From Muribaculaceae bacterium (GTDB lineage Bacteria; Bacteroidota; Bacteroidia; Bacteroidales; Muribaculaceae), in NCBI GenBank assembly GCA_029061255.1, contig JAIDSL010000204.1, positions 5,456 to 43,287 on the forward strand: a DNA stretch of 37,832 bases. Direction: 5' to 3'. The notes beneath the pieces are model-generated. The model was not told the origin of the DNA. It ran no database searches and worked only from the letters and a program-made list of their open reading frames with translations. The translations under genes and the position numbers were made by a program. Below, in pieces: positions 1 through 8,426 of this stretch; within the stretch, counting starts at the first letter, position 1; each line of letters opens with the position of its first letter.

Positions 1-361
1 CGCGGTGGCTTTTTTGAATTATCTTGAATACTATTGTTAACCGTCTTAATCCTTGTTCTAATGGAATGCGCGGTGGCTTTTTTGAATTATCTTGAATACT
101 ATTGTTAACCGTCTTAATCCTTGTTCTAATGGAATGCGCGGTGGCGGTTTGTGGGTACTCTTATTGCAGGAAGTTTGTTTGTGTCTTAATCCTTGTTCTA
201 ATGGAATGCGCGGTGGCCAAAAGCATCTTCCTCACTTTGGGGACGTGGTTTGCGTCTTAATCCTTGTTCTAATGGAATGCGCGGCGGCAAACTACAACAT
301 ATGGAAAAGACATTTTACGCTGCCAAGTCTTAATCCTTATTCTAATGGAATGCGCGGCGCC
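1..361. CRISPR. CRISPR array, right-hand end (continues left of window)
   Basis: Five complete 35-bp repeats start at 43, 111, 183, 254 and 327, and the last 9 bp of another occupy 1-9. The repeat begins GTCTTAATCC and ends GCGGTGGC. Spacers are 10-42, 78-110, 146-182, 218-253 and 289-326 (33 to 38 bp). The first two spacers are identical. The repeat at 254 has one change near its right end; the one at 327 has a change in the middle and a changed right end (GGCGCC), so decay increases to the right. Read on the minus strand the repeat ends GGATTAAGAC, which resembles the 3' ends of type I/III repeats and would put the leader on the right. The decayed rightmost repeat argues for the opposite. 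Orientation is left open. No cas1, cas2 or effector gene is in the window. Confidence 0.93.
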
Positions 362-800
362 CGCCTGATTTTCAGCGCTATAACGATTTCGGATTATTCG
401 GTAGCTAATTTGTAATACCCATAGATATCAGCAAATTGACCTAATTCTCCGAAAAACTTCGCAAATGTACTAAAAATTTTTCTTCAAACCAAGCATTTTC
501 GCACATTTTTTTGACATATCTCAATGATTCTTAGCAAAATCAATTTTCGCAAATGATTTGAGAAAATCCGAAATCCGGGACATTTGCGAAAAATCACCAT
601 TTCCAGACTGTATAAACCATTAAAAATCAAATACCCATTTTTATCGAAAAATCCGTTTTTTCGCAAATGATTTTATAAATCTCCCGAAAACCGACATTTG
701 CGAAAATATCCAAAAGCCTCAAAAATGCTAAAATTTAGTCATAACGCAAATTATTAACACTTTAACCATTTTTGAAATTTTCGCAAATGTTTTTGACAAC
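362..800. repeat. Array-flanking sequence, copy 1 (leader or trailer)
   Basis: This AT-rich stretch directly follows the last repeat of the first array. A second copy at 1665-2103 follows the remnant array. The two align without gaps at an offset of exactly 1303 bp. It contains the 12-mer TTTTCGCAAATG at 544, 658 and 778 and its reverse complement at 581 and 695, plus related forms near 458 and 496. An open 60-codon minus-strand frame (484-666) exists in both copies, but the two translations differ at about 14 of 60 positions while the DNA is closely similar, so I do not call it a gene. Confidence 0.8.
544..706. repeat. Two evenly spaced inverted-repeat pairs in flank copy 1
   Basis: TTTTCGCAAATG at 544-555 pairs with CATTTGCGAAAA at 581-592. 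The same arms recur at 658-669 and 695-706. The gap between arms is 25 bp in both pairs and the pairs are 114 bp apart. They could be paired protein-binding sites or hairpins in a transcript. Confidence 0.7.
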
Positions 801-1052
801 TTACACCCTCCCTATCAGTATCCTTCGAATAATCAGTAACTCAATTTTCGCTTGTACAAATACAATGTACCCCAATATTCAGAATTTTAAAACTGCGTAG
901 CCTTCTCTGCGTTCTCCGGCCGATGCGAAGCAGGCCGCAATCATTGCGAACTCACCAGAACCGAGTCTCGAAATTCTCCAAAGCATTGCAACTCTGCCCC
1001 TTTGCGCCTTTGCGTGATAAAGATTACCGTCAGCCTCCTGACTCCCAATACT

Positions 1053-1133
1053 TTAACTTCTGTGCCCATCTGCCAGTTCAGCGCTCTCGACAAGAGAGTT
1101 CTGCGCCTAACTTATCTGACTTCATTCCGAAAA
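1053..1133. repeat. Direct repeat, copy 1
   Basis: About 80 bp containing CCATCTGCCAGTTCAG and GAGAGTTCTGCGCC. It recurs near 2118-2198 with a few substitutions. The offset (1065 bp) differs from that of the CRISPR flank copies, so it is a separate duplication or a dispersed repeat. Confidence 0.7.
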
Positions 1134-1294
1134 ACCACCATCATCAGCCTCAGACCCCAGTCTTAACTCATGTCCCTTACGGCGAAGCCGCCCTGATCCG
1201 CGACAGCCGGTGAAGCCGATGCTCAGTCCATGTCCGCGAGCGCACGCCGGAGTCACAATAAAACAAATCTTACCTCGGAGTGGTATTCCACTTA

Positions 1295-1322
1295 TTGTTA
1301 ACCCCAGGTTTTAACCTGTGGG
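1295..1322. repeat. Short palindromic intergenic element, copy 1
   Basis: Contains GTTAACCCCAGGTTTTAACC followed by TGTGGG. A close relative lies at 17579-17605, upstream of the putative non-coding transcript. The complementary parts (AACC and GGTT, CCC and GGG) suggest a small hairpin. Confidence 0.5.
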
Positions 1323-1559
1323 ATCCGCGCCCCATCCGCCCCATCAGCGAAATACACGGCGAAGCCAAATCCGCGTTGCTTCAGAATCCCCTAAAATCCA
1401 ATAATTTAAATTCTAAACTTTATATCTCTTTTTTTCTAACGGAATGCCTGTCGACAATTATGAGAGTAAAGCTTCCCAGCCTCCCACTCTAGTCTTATTC
1501 ATCTCCAAATGCAATTCATAATGTCTGATAGGGAGGTACGGCTCGTGCGTCCACCCTCC

Positions 1560-1664
1560 ATAGCAATCCTTGTTCTAATGGAATGCGCGGCGGCAAGGTG
1601 TGGGTAGCCAAAGAGGGAACGTCTCCTGTGTCTTAATCCTTGTTCTAATGGAATGCGCGACGGC
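1560..1664. CRISPR. CRISPR remnant: one spacer between two repeats
   Basis: Two repeats of the same family as the array at 1-361, at 1560-1594 (first five bases lost or changed) and 1630-1664 (one change near the right end), flank a 35-bp spacer at 1595-1629. The left repeat runs into unrelated intergenic sequence with a GCTCGTGCGTCC element. The right repeat is followed by the same flank as the first array. This looks like a duplicated array that lost its other units. Confidence 0.85.
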
Positions 1665-2103
1665 CGCCTGATTTTCAGCGCGATAACGATTTTCGACTAT
1701 TCGTAAGCCAATCCGTAATGCCTATGTACATCAGCAAATTGCCTCAACTCTCCGAAAAACTTCGCAAATGTACTAAAAATTTTTCTTCAAACCAAGCATT
1801 TTCGCACATTTTTTCGACATATCTCAATGATTTTTAGCAAAATCAATTTTCGCAAATGATTTTGCAAAATATGAAAACCAGGACATTTGCGAAAAATCCC
1901 CCGTCTTTGACTTTCTAAATCATTGAAAATCAAATACCCATTTTTATGGAAAAATCCCTTTTTTCGCAAATAATTTTAGAAATCTCCCGAAAACTGACAT
2001 TTGCGAAAATCTCCAAAAGCCTCAAAAATGCTAAAAATTAGTCATCACGCAGATTATTAACACTTTAACCATTTTTGAAATTTTCGCAAATGTTTTTGAC
2101 AAA
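1665..2103. repeat. Array-flanking sequence, copy 2
   Basis: Ungapped second copy of 362-800. The inverted motif is kept: TTTTCGCAAATG at 1847 with its complement at 1884, TTTTCGCAAATA at 1961 with its complement at 1998, and a lone copy at 2081. The pair spacing of 37 bp is the same as in copy 1. The open 60-codon frame on the minus strand (1787-1969) is also retained. Confidence 0.8.
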
Positions 2104-2117
2104 TTACGGCTAATGTA

Positions 2118-2198
2118 TTAACTTCTGCGCCCATCTGCCAGTTCAGTGCTCTCGACGAGAGAGTTCTGCGCCTAACTTATCTGACTTCATTCCAACCC
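2118..2198. repeat. Direct repeat, copy 2
   Basis: Second copy of the element near 1053-1133. It follows flank copy 2 after about 15 bp. Confidence 0.7.
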
Positions 2199-2253
2199 CT
2201 TTCCATATATAGCCGCCAAACATTCCATCAGAATAATGATTAAGAGGGAAGGC

Positions 2254-2274
2254 GGACGCACGAGCCGTGCGTCC
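2254..2274. repeat. GGACGCACG palindromic intergenic repeat
   Basis: Arms GGACGCACG and CGTGCGTCC flank a 3-bp loop. The same element is at 37813-37832, cut by the window end, and a decayed half copy is at 1537-1552. It lies about 40 bp beyond the stop of the papain-domain gene and might double as a weak terminator, but there is no clear T-run. Confidence 0.65.
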
Positions 2275-2312
2275 CTACCAATAGCAACTTAGGCTTGTGG
2301 AAAATTGTATTA

Positions 2313-5300
2313 TCAATCCTCACAAGGTTGAAGTGTCAGAATAATCAAAGTGGTCGGATCTGACAGCGATAGCTGCAGCGGACGCATAGGAAAGCAAGGC
2401 ATGACTGATGCCTCCCATTCAGCTTCACGGTTGCGGTCAACCTTTGCCATAAGTATCCGCATCGGGGTCGTGGCATTAAGCGTATGGTTACGGTAGGAGG
2501 GTTGTCCCACTGCTAACAGTGCCCCAATCTCCTCATGCAATGTCACAGGAGAGGCATAAGGGAATTTGTCTCCTAACAGGAAATTCACTATGTTGAAATC
2601 CATCATAAGTGAATTGACTGCAGAAAGAACGAGTCCCTGAAGCTGCTCGTGAGATTTTTCAAGCCCTTGGATTTCTGCAGTGTAATCATCAAACACTTTC
2701 ATAAGGTCGATGCTGCTGACGATTCTTTCCTTATTTGCCTCAAAGAAACCTTCGAGAAGACTGGAGGTGTCTATGCTGCGAAACATCTGTCCCTCACTCT
2801 TGTAGGGCTCTCCAAGTCTACGCTCATAGCCGCTTTGCCAGCCCCGCAAAGTGTCGTTGAAGCTTACAAGCCGGTCATAGACAGTCCCTATCTCAAGCGT
2901 CATCTTATGAAACCGGTTGATCCACATGCCTGCCACATGGAATTTTATCTGCATCTCCAGCAGGCGATTTGCCTGATGGCGGGAGTTTACAGCCATATCC
3001 TCAACTTCTTCCTGCAACTCCCTGCGCTTCATACGCACCCACCACTTATAGCCAAGCATTGTCAGTATCCCAAGAGTTGCTGCTGCCACGGAAGCTATAC
3101 CTGCCCATGTGGCATCGCTGGCATACCACCACACGCCGAGTGCGAGCGCTGCTATGAACAGAACGGCTATTGAATATTTAAGCCTGCTGCGATACTGATC
3201 AAGACTGGCAACAAAGTTATCTTCCAGCTCCCGTTTCTTTGCATCGACACTTATATAATTCCGGCATTGTTCCTCTTCGGAACGCCGGCGTATTTCTCCC
3301 TGCACTTTCGGGATGGTGAGTTGAAGAATAAGACGCTGATAGTATTTATAATATTCAGCATATAGATTCTGGCTGTTCTTAAGGTCAGTGCGCATCTTCG
3401 ATATGGCATTCCTTATCGCCGCAATCCTTATCTCTGTCTCTGTGGCCCCGAAATTGGCGAGGACTGTCGGGATATCTCTCTTCCCGTCGGCATCATCAGT
3501 GATTTCAGTGATGATGCATGCGAAATTCAGGTAGGCTGTGTCGTCAATATAAGCAGAAGGGATATAGCAGTAGCCGTTGTCGCCAAAGTCTGATCCCCAA
3601 GAGTTGCGGACGATATAGAAGCCATTTTCTTCAGAATATCCGGCGAGCACCATAGCATGCCACCCATCTTCCTTGGCATCAGGTGCATCTTCCGGATGAA
3701 GGATAAAGGCTCCGTCTTTTCCTAAATTATCGTAAATCTTTAGTGAGATACCTACAGGATACCCTTCAGAGAGGGCACTCGTCAGAAGTTCATGGTTGCG
3801 TTTTAGAGCTGAAACTTTGTCTGAGCCGCTTATGAGGGGAATCTGTTTTGCCGCCAAAGCCCTGTGCTCCTTTGCATCCTCGATTGCCTCTGCCGAAGGA
3901 TTCCACAGGGAGGTGTCAGGTGTGTATGGGAAAAGTTCCTCATAGCACACTCCGTGTTTACCGAGCACTTCCAACTGATCAAAGTAGTTGCTCCCCCCAT
4001 TGGGGCGACCGTTGACCACGTTGGAATGATAGAACATGAAAGCCGGACTCATCACATTGTCTCCTTCCACGCCATTCCTGCGCATCATGGCCTCATACAT
4101 GGCGGCTGTAGCAAACGATGAGCAAGATCCCAGGCTCTGCTGATTCCTGACAGGTGGGAAATACTCACGGAGGTCAACGGTATCTTTAATTTTCAGATCA
4201 GGTGAGGGCACATATTTGTCGTCGAGTGGTTGCTCCTTGTATTCTATGTCTTTGAAGTTCCCTTCCGGGCGGTGCCACTGCTTGCGGATCTGCACTGCTT
4301 CCTCTCGCAGTTCCTTTGATTCAAGAAGACTCTTAAGCTCAGATGTCTTGTCGCGTATGAAGGCCGTAGTGTTGAGTATCTCTTGCTTCAGTTCCTTTAT
4401 ATATGGAATAGGATTTAGAGCGAGGTCATTTTCAGGACTTTCTTCAAACTCTAATGTTACCTCGTTCCATTTCCATTTCTTCAGGGCATTGAAGTCACCG
4501 CGCACCGGAAGCAGTCTTGAATTGGGGCAGCAGTCATTGAAGGCATCGACATAAAGATCAATAGGATGGCTGCATGCATCGTCGAGCAGCATCCCTTCAT
4601 GTTCATATTGCATTCCACTGAGCCCTTCATTGTCGCGTCCAAGTATCATGGCGAGCACCGCCTCCTTTTCCGGAAGGGTCAGGACAGGGTCTTTAAGTAT
4701 ATCCAGCACCTCCCTTTTGAGTGCGGAAAGATCTGCATCAATAATTCTTGATGCCTCAGCCACCGCTTTGCCTTCATCCATGCCTTTTTCACGGTATAAT
4801 GGCCTTATTTCTTTGTCGAAAAGATCATCATAACGCCCGGATATTCCTGACAGCATCGATTCTGCACGATGCGCGGCTCCCTGAAGATCGACCTCGGTTT
4901 GGTTTATTCCAACACTTTCGAGAGCTGCAAGGAACCCATGTCCTAAAAGGCGGCCGGCTGTGGCATCCCGGTCCAGTGTCAGGGAGGCTGCACCCACTGT
5001 CAGGTTGGTCCCGGTATGAGCCGATACCAATGCCGGCGACAGGATGGCATAATAATCCTGAATAAGAGCTGTCTGGATAAGGGCTATATATCGGGAAAGA
5101 CTTTGTAGACTGAATCCGATAGGTGCCCCGTTTGATGCAAAATCATCGATCAAAGAGTAGGATATAGTGTACGTTGATTTTTGGCACAGCTCGGATAGTC
5201 TTTGCTGCGCCTCCTTGCATCTCTTCTCAGCCTCCGCAGTCGTGGCGGGATGACTTTCGAAGATTTTCTCCGTGTTGCCGCACAGGCCGAGGATATGTAG

Positions 5301-5600
5301 AGTGATCTTGTGCGGGACCATCGCGCAGGCATCGGTCAGGTCAGCCACTTGCTTATCGGCATCTTTTTCAAAGAAGGGGATTATGGCCAGGATATGAAGC
5401 GACGAGTCGGTCATTGTCAAGGTGACAAGCCGACTGAATGCATCATTGATTTTCTCAGCAGCCTCAGCCGTGTCATGGCCTGACAACGATAGCATATCGT
5501 AAGGTGCCGATTCCCCACAGGAATGCCTTACCGCTTGACCGACAAGCGGCTCGGCGAGCCTTGTGGAAGAAGAGGTCCAGACTGTGATGGAAGCTCCCAT
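2313..5600 (-). CDS. Papain-type (C1-like) cysteine protease domain membrane protein
   Basis: A 1095-residue protein and the last gene of the cluster. The central part (about 473-700) is a papain-like peptidase: VRNQQSLGSC gives oxyanion Gln487 and nucleophile Cys493, GWHAM gives His648, and NSWG gives Asn666, so the triad is complete. The N-terminal 460 residues have no domain I recognise. Two hydrophobic helices at about 808-825 and 832-850 form a membrane hairpin, followed by a helical C-terminal part of about 240 residues. There is no signal peptide, so the protease domain is probably cytosolic and membrane-tethered. The start codon abuts the stop of the tubulin-like gene with no gap, which implies translational coupling. 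The substrate is unknown; cluster partners or target proteins are possible. Confidence 0.85.
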   Translation of the reverse strand: MGASITVWTSSSTRLAEPLVGQAVRHSCGESAPYDMLSLSGHDTAEAAEKINDAFSRLVTLTMTDSSLHILAIIPFFEKDADKQVADLTDACAMVPHKITLHILGLCGNTEKIFESHPATTAEAEKRCKEAQQRLSELCQKSTYTISYSLIDDFASNGAPIGFSLQSLSRYIALIQTALIQDYYAILSPALVSAHTGTNLTVGAASLTLDRDATAGRLLGHGFLAALESVGINQTEVDLQGAAHRAESMLSGISGRYDDLFDKEIRPLYREKGMDEGKAVAEASRIIDADLSALKREVLDILKDPVLTLPEKEAVLAMILGRDNEGLSGMQYEHEGMLLDDACSHPIDLYVDAFNDCCPNSRLLPVRGDFNALKKWKWNEVTLEFEESPENDLALNPIPYIKELKQEILNTTAFIRDKTSELKSLLESKELREEAVQIRKQWHRPEGNFKDIEYKEQPLDDKYVPSPDLKIKDTVDLREYFPPVRNQQSLGSCSSFATAAMYEAMMRRNGVEGDNVMSPAFMFYHSNVVNGRPNGGSNYFDQLEVLGKHGVCYEELFPYTPDTSLWNPSAEAIEDAKEHRALAAKQIPLISGSDKVSALKRNHELLTSALSEGYPVGISLKIYDNLGKDGAFILHPEDAPDAKEDGWHAMVLAGYSEENGFYIVRNSWGSDFGDNGYCYIPSAYIDDTAYLNFACIITEITDDADGKRDIPTVLANFGATETEIRIAAIRNAISKMRTDLKNSQNLYAEYYKYYQRLILQLTIPKVQGEIRRRSEEEQCRNYISVDAKKRELEDNFVASLDQYRSRLKYSIAVLFIAALALGVWWYASDATWAGIASVAAATLGILTMLGYKWWVRMKRRELQEEVEDMAVNSRHQANRLLEMQIKFHVAGMWINRFHKMTLEIGTVYDRLVSFNDTLRGWQSGYERRLGEPYKSEGQMFRSIDTSSLLEGFFEANKERIVSSIDLMKVFDDYTAEIQGLEKSHEQLQGLVLSAVNSLMMDFNIVNFLLGDKFPYASPVTLHEEIGALLAVGQPSYRNHTLNATTPMRILMAKVDRNREAEWEASVMPCFPMRPLQLSLSDPTTLIILTLQPCED

Positions 5601-8390
5601 TTACTCTGCGATATTGTCGAGGATATATTCTATTTCTTTTTCTATGAGATCCATTTCTGCAGGATAATGCACGATGTTTTCCAAAGAGATGGGGCATTTG
5701 GAGATTTCTTCCAGATATGTGTTGTCCTTGCATGCATCCACTGCTTTCTTGGAAAGCATTCTGATAGGATTTTCCGGACCTGGCTGGTCAAGATCGCGTA
5801 TGGCCTGGCGTATCTCATTGTCAAGGATATCCATATTGTCTTCGAGATAATGGAAAGCCTCATGGCGGGTAGCACCCATATTCACGAGCCATCCTCTCAG
5901 GGCTTTGCCTCCCATTCCCCGGCTCTTGATCTGATACTGCCCTGTGGTGGCGTCAAATGTGATAAGATTGTAGACAATGGCGTTGATCCAAGTCTCAAGC
6001 AGGCGAGTGGCAGACACCTCATCTTTCGGGAAAAGATCGTAGCGCTCCTTGGCCATTCTCTGGCATAGAGTGGCATCCCAATGTGAACCATTGGGATGGG
6101 CTGCTTCCCATTTGTCGTAATCGGTCTTATAGTTGTCAAGTGCCTTGACAGTGAAAGCCGGCACCACTCCGAGCTGACGGAAAATTATTATACGGTTGTT
6201 GAGACCAACTTCAGAGAACTGTATGTCTTTGGCTCCGGACACAAGATTTTGGAAGAGATTGTCTTTCGTGAGCCGCGAACGGTTCTTGTCGGCAATCCCG
6301 ACATAATAACATTCTACGGGACGCTCTTTGAGGTCGGCATCAAAGCCACGGAATGAGTAGGAAAGCAACGGCAGTGATTTCTTGACAGCATTCCTTATCA
6401 GCTTCTTCAGCTCTTCCTCGCTCATTTGGTCAATGGCATCGTCGATAGTCATTGATTCATAAGTGACCACCCTGGGAAGGGTACGGATAAAGCGCATCAG
6501 CACTTCCCCGGTCTGTTTCGATGTCATGCCGGCAAGCGATGCCACTCCACCCTCACTCTGCATGGCCTTGGAGAAATCATTGAAGACGATATCCGACAGC
6601 GGGCACTCTATTCTTGAGGCGTAGTCGGTAGAAAGATCAAACTGGAAGAAATTGGCCCCCACATCCGTACGGAGCATCTTCTGGATCTCATTGGAGCATT
6701 CTGTGCGTACGGTCTGCAGGTTGCCCATAATCACATCCACTCTGTCGATCGATTGGTTGACACGCTCTTTGAGCCAGCTGTAGAATTGGCGTGCCATGGC
6801 ACGGCGCACTATCTCGCGGCGGCACACTGCAATTTTCATGGTCTGTGCCACAACTTCCGCTTCGTAGTCCTTCCTGTTGCGTTTGAAAAGTGTGCCCATA
6901 CATTTCTCAAGTTCCTTGCAGGCGGTCTTGAGTGAAGATTCCAGGCGTGGCAGCTGCTCCTCAAGGTCTTCTTTCTCGGCTTTCATTTCACCGTCGCAAA
7001 GTTCTACCTGACGCAAGATTGCGAGGAGAATCTGCTGGCAAAGGAATATGCCGCATTCGCGGTCTGCCTGCTCTTTCATGAGGCGGGTAAGAGACTCGTC
7101 GACCCTTGCTTCGAGGGCTTCGAGTTTCTCATCAAGTTTTGTCTGGGCCAACACAGCCCGGTTGGCGAGGTATTGCTCACATTCCGGCAGCGGGTTGTCA
7201 GGACTGTCAATGTCGGTGAAGGTGTGTGCCGGCCTTGGCGACATGAAATAGTCGATCACGTCGTCTTTGCCCATATTCTCGCGAATTTTGGTGTTGTCAA
7301 ACCAATTGTTGGCTATAATAGAGGGGTCGTCACAGCCGCCGTTGAGCATCTTGTTGATCAGCTGCACTGTGGCTTTCTTCTCATAGATTTTGGCAAGGCG
7401 TGACCCATCAAATACAATTTCAGCGCACCCAAATCCTGCCACCCATGCTTTCTTGTTCTTGATATCCATGGTGCCATCGGCGATGAGTTTGCTGACATTG
7501 TCGCTGACAGAGTCGAGCGCAACGCCCAATTCCCCTACAGAAGTGACGATGGCGAGTGCTATCATCTGGCACAGGGGGTCCACGTGGTCGAACATGTCAT
7601 TGTTCTCATTGCAGTTATCTACAAAATAAAGGGCGTCAAAAGCTCGGCTTTTTACTTGATCGACAGTGTGAAACCATTTGATCTCCACCGGGGTGGAATT
7701 GGGTGTGAGATGGGCAAGGTAGTCAAGGTCTATAATCGCGCCCTTGCCATTAGGCTTCACACGGGCGGACATGGCTCCGGTGACCATTGTGCGGAATACA
7801 TCTGACAAGACAGCATAGCCGGAGATCTTGATGTTGGGAAACATTCTCTTGATCAAATATGCCATGTTGAGGAAAATGCCGCTTCCTGTGCCTCCGCCAA
7901 GGGAGAACACCATGTGGACTTCAGTCTCTGTGCCGAGAAGATCGTAGTCGGAATTGTCGATTATAGCGGCATTGTTGACTTCTGTTATCTTATTATTGAT
8001 AAATTGCTGCACACTGTATTCATTGACTGTAATGGCAAAACGCCCATTGCTCCTCATCTGCCCGGCACCGATGGAAAGAGCGGTCAGTCCCTGGACATTT
8101 CCTTCGGGGAGCCAGTCGAAGAGTTTCCGCTCCCTATTGTTGGCGTATATGAGGGTAGGGGTCTCTACTGAAATGCAAAGTTGCTCCGAAGCGCGGAGTG
8201 TGATCTTTGTGCCATCATTGGCTGTGACAAAAGCATTGGCGAGTCCCGGTTTGTCGGTGTCTACGCCGATAAACCCAATCATCGGGGGAATCTGACCATA
8301 GTTTTCATAAAACATTTTCTTGGCGTTGAGTATAGCCTTGACTCCTGTGCCTCCGAGTCCGATCAGAAGCGTTCTCCTAAGTTTTGCCAT
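5601..8390 (-). CDS. Tubulin/FtsZ-like GTPase (Tubulin_2-type)
   Basis: A 929-residue protein. The N-terminal part (about 1-300) looks like a tubulin/FtsZ-superfamily GTPase: GLGGTGVKA at 11-19 matches the first phosphate-binding loop, GVDTDKPG at 42-49 follows a beta strand, and the signature SLGGGTGSG lies at 163-171. It is far longer than FtsZ (about 400 residues) and continues into a charged coiled-coil region (about 410-560) and a C-terminal part I cannot assign. Large bacterial FtsZ-like families have been described next to VWA proteins and proposed to act in membrane remodelling. The neighbouring VWA and membrane genes fit that pattern. It probably polymerises or acts as a GTP switch at the membrane, but this is inference. 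Confidence 0.88.
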   Translation of the reverse strand: MAKLRRTLLIGLGGTGVKAILNAKKMFYENYGQIPPMIGFIGVDTDKPGLANAFVTANDGTKITLRASEQLCISVETPTLIYANNRERKLFDWLPEGNVQGLTALSIGAGQMRSNGRFAITVNEYSVQQFINNKITEVNNAAIIDNSDYDLLGTETEVHMVFSLGGGTGSGIFLNMAYLIKRMFPNIKISGYAVLSDVFRTMVTGAMSARVKPNGKGAIIDLDYLAHLTPNSTPVEIKWFHTVDQVKSRAFDALYFVDNCNENNDMFDHVDPLCQMIALAIVTSVGELGVALDSVSDNVSKLIADGTMDIKNKKAWVAGFGCAEIVFDGSRLAKIYEKKATVQLINKMLNGGCDDPSIIANNWFDNTKIRENMGKDDVIDYFMSPRPAHTFTDIDSPDNPLPECEQYLANRAVLAQTKLDEKLEALEARVDESLTRLMKEQADRECGIFLCQQILLAILRQVELCDGEMKAEKEDLEEQLPRLESSLKTACKELEKCMGTLFKRNRKDYEAEVVAQTMKIAVCRREIVRRAMARQFYSWLKERVNQSIDRVDVIMGNLQTVRTECSNEIQKMLRTDVGANFFQFDLSTDYASRIECPLSDIVFNDFSKAMQSEGGVASLAGMTSKQTGEVLMRFIRTLPRVVTYESMTIDDAIDQMSEEELKKLIRNAVKKSLPLLSYSFRGFDADLKERPVECYYVGIADKNRSRLTKDNLFQNLVSGAKDIQFSEVGLNNRIIIFRQLGVVPAFTVKALDNYKTDYDKWEAAHPNGSHWDATLCQRMAKERYDLFPKDEVSATRLLETWINAIVYNLITFDATTGQYQIKSRGMGGKALRGWLVNMGATRHEAFHYLEDNMDILDNEIRQAIRDLDQPGPENPIRMLSKKAVDACKDNTYLEEISKCPISLENIVHYPAEMDLIEKEIEYILDNIAE

Positions 8391-8426
8391 AATATTATAG
8401 TGTGTGATAATTATTTTTATTCTTGA

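Larger units (their letters stand above)
801..1559. other. Gene-poor intergenic segment between the two arrays
   Basis: I see no credible gene here; the open frames have unlikely composition and no recognisable domain. The segment holds one copy of an approximately 80-bp direct repeat (near 1053-1133, second copy near 2118-2198), a palindromic element at 1295-1322 that recurs at 17579-17605, and a half copy of the GCTCGTGCGTCC element near 1537-1552. Confidence 0.6.

Noticed and set aside
92-415. Open frame of 107 codons with repeated LNPCSNGMRG
   Set aside because: It is the CRISPR repeats and spacers read in frame; the peptide repeat follows the DNA repeat.
484-666. 60-residue frame, also found in copy 2 at 1787-1969
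   Set aside because: The two translations differ at about a quarter of positions although the DNA copies are close, and the frame runs through the iterated TTTTCGCAAATG motif. More likely a chance frame in a non-coding repeat.
923-1213. 96-residue frame between the arrays
   Set aside because: It overlaps dispersed repeats and has no domain or coding-like composition.
7575-7590. parS-like CCACGTGG centre
   Set aside because: Only the central bases match and it lies within the tubulin-like coding sequence.
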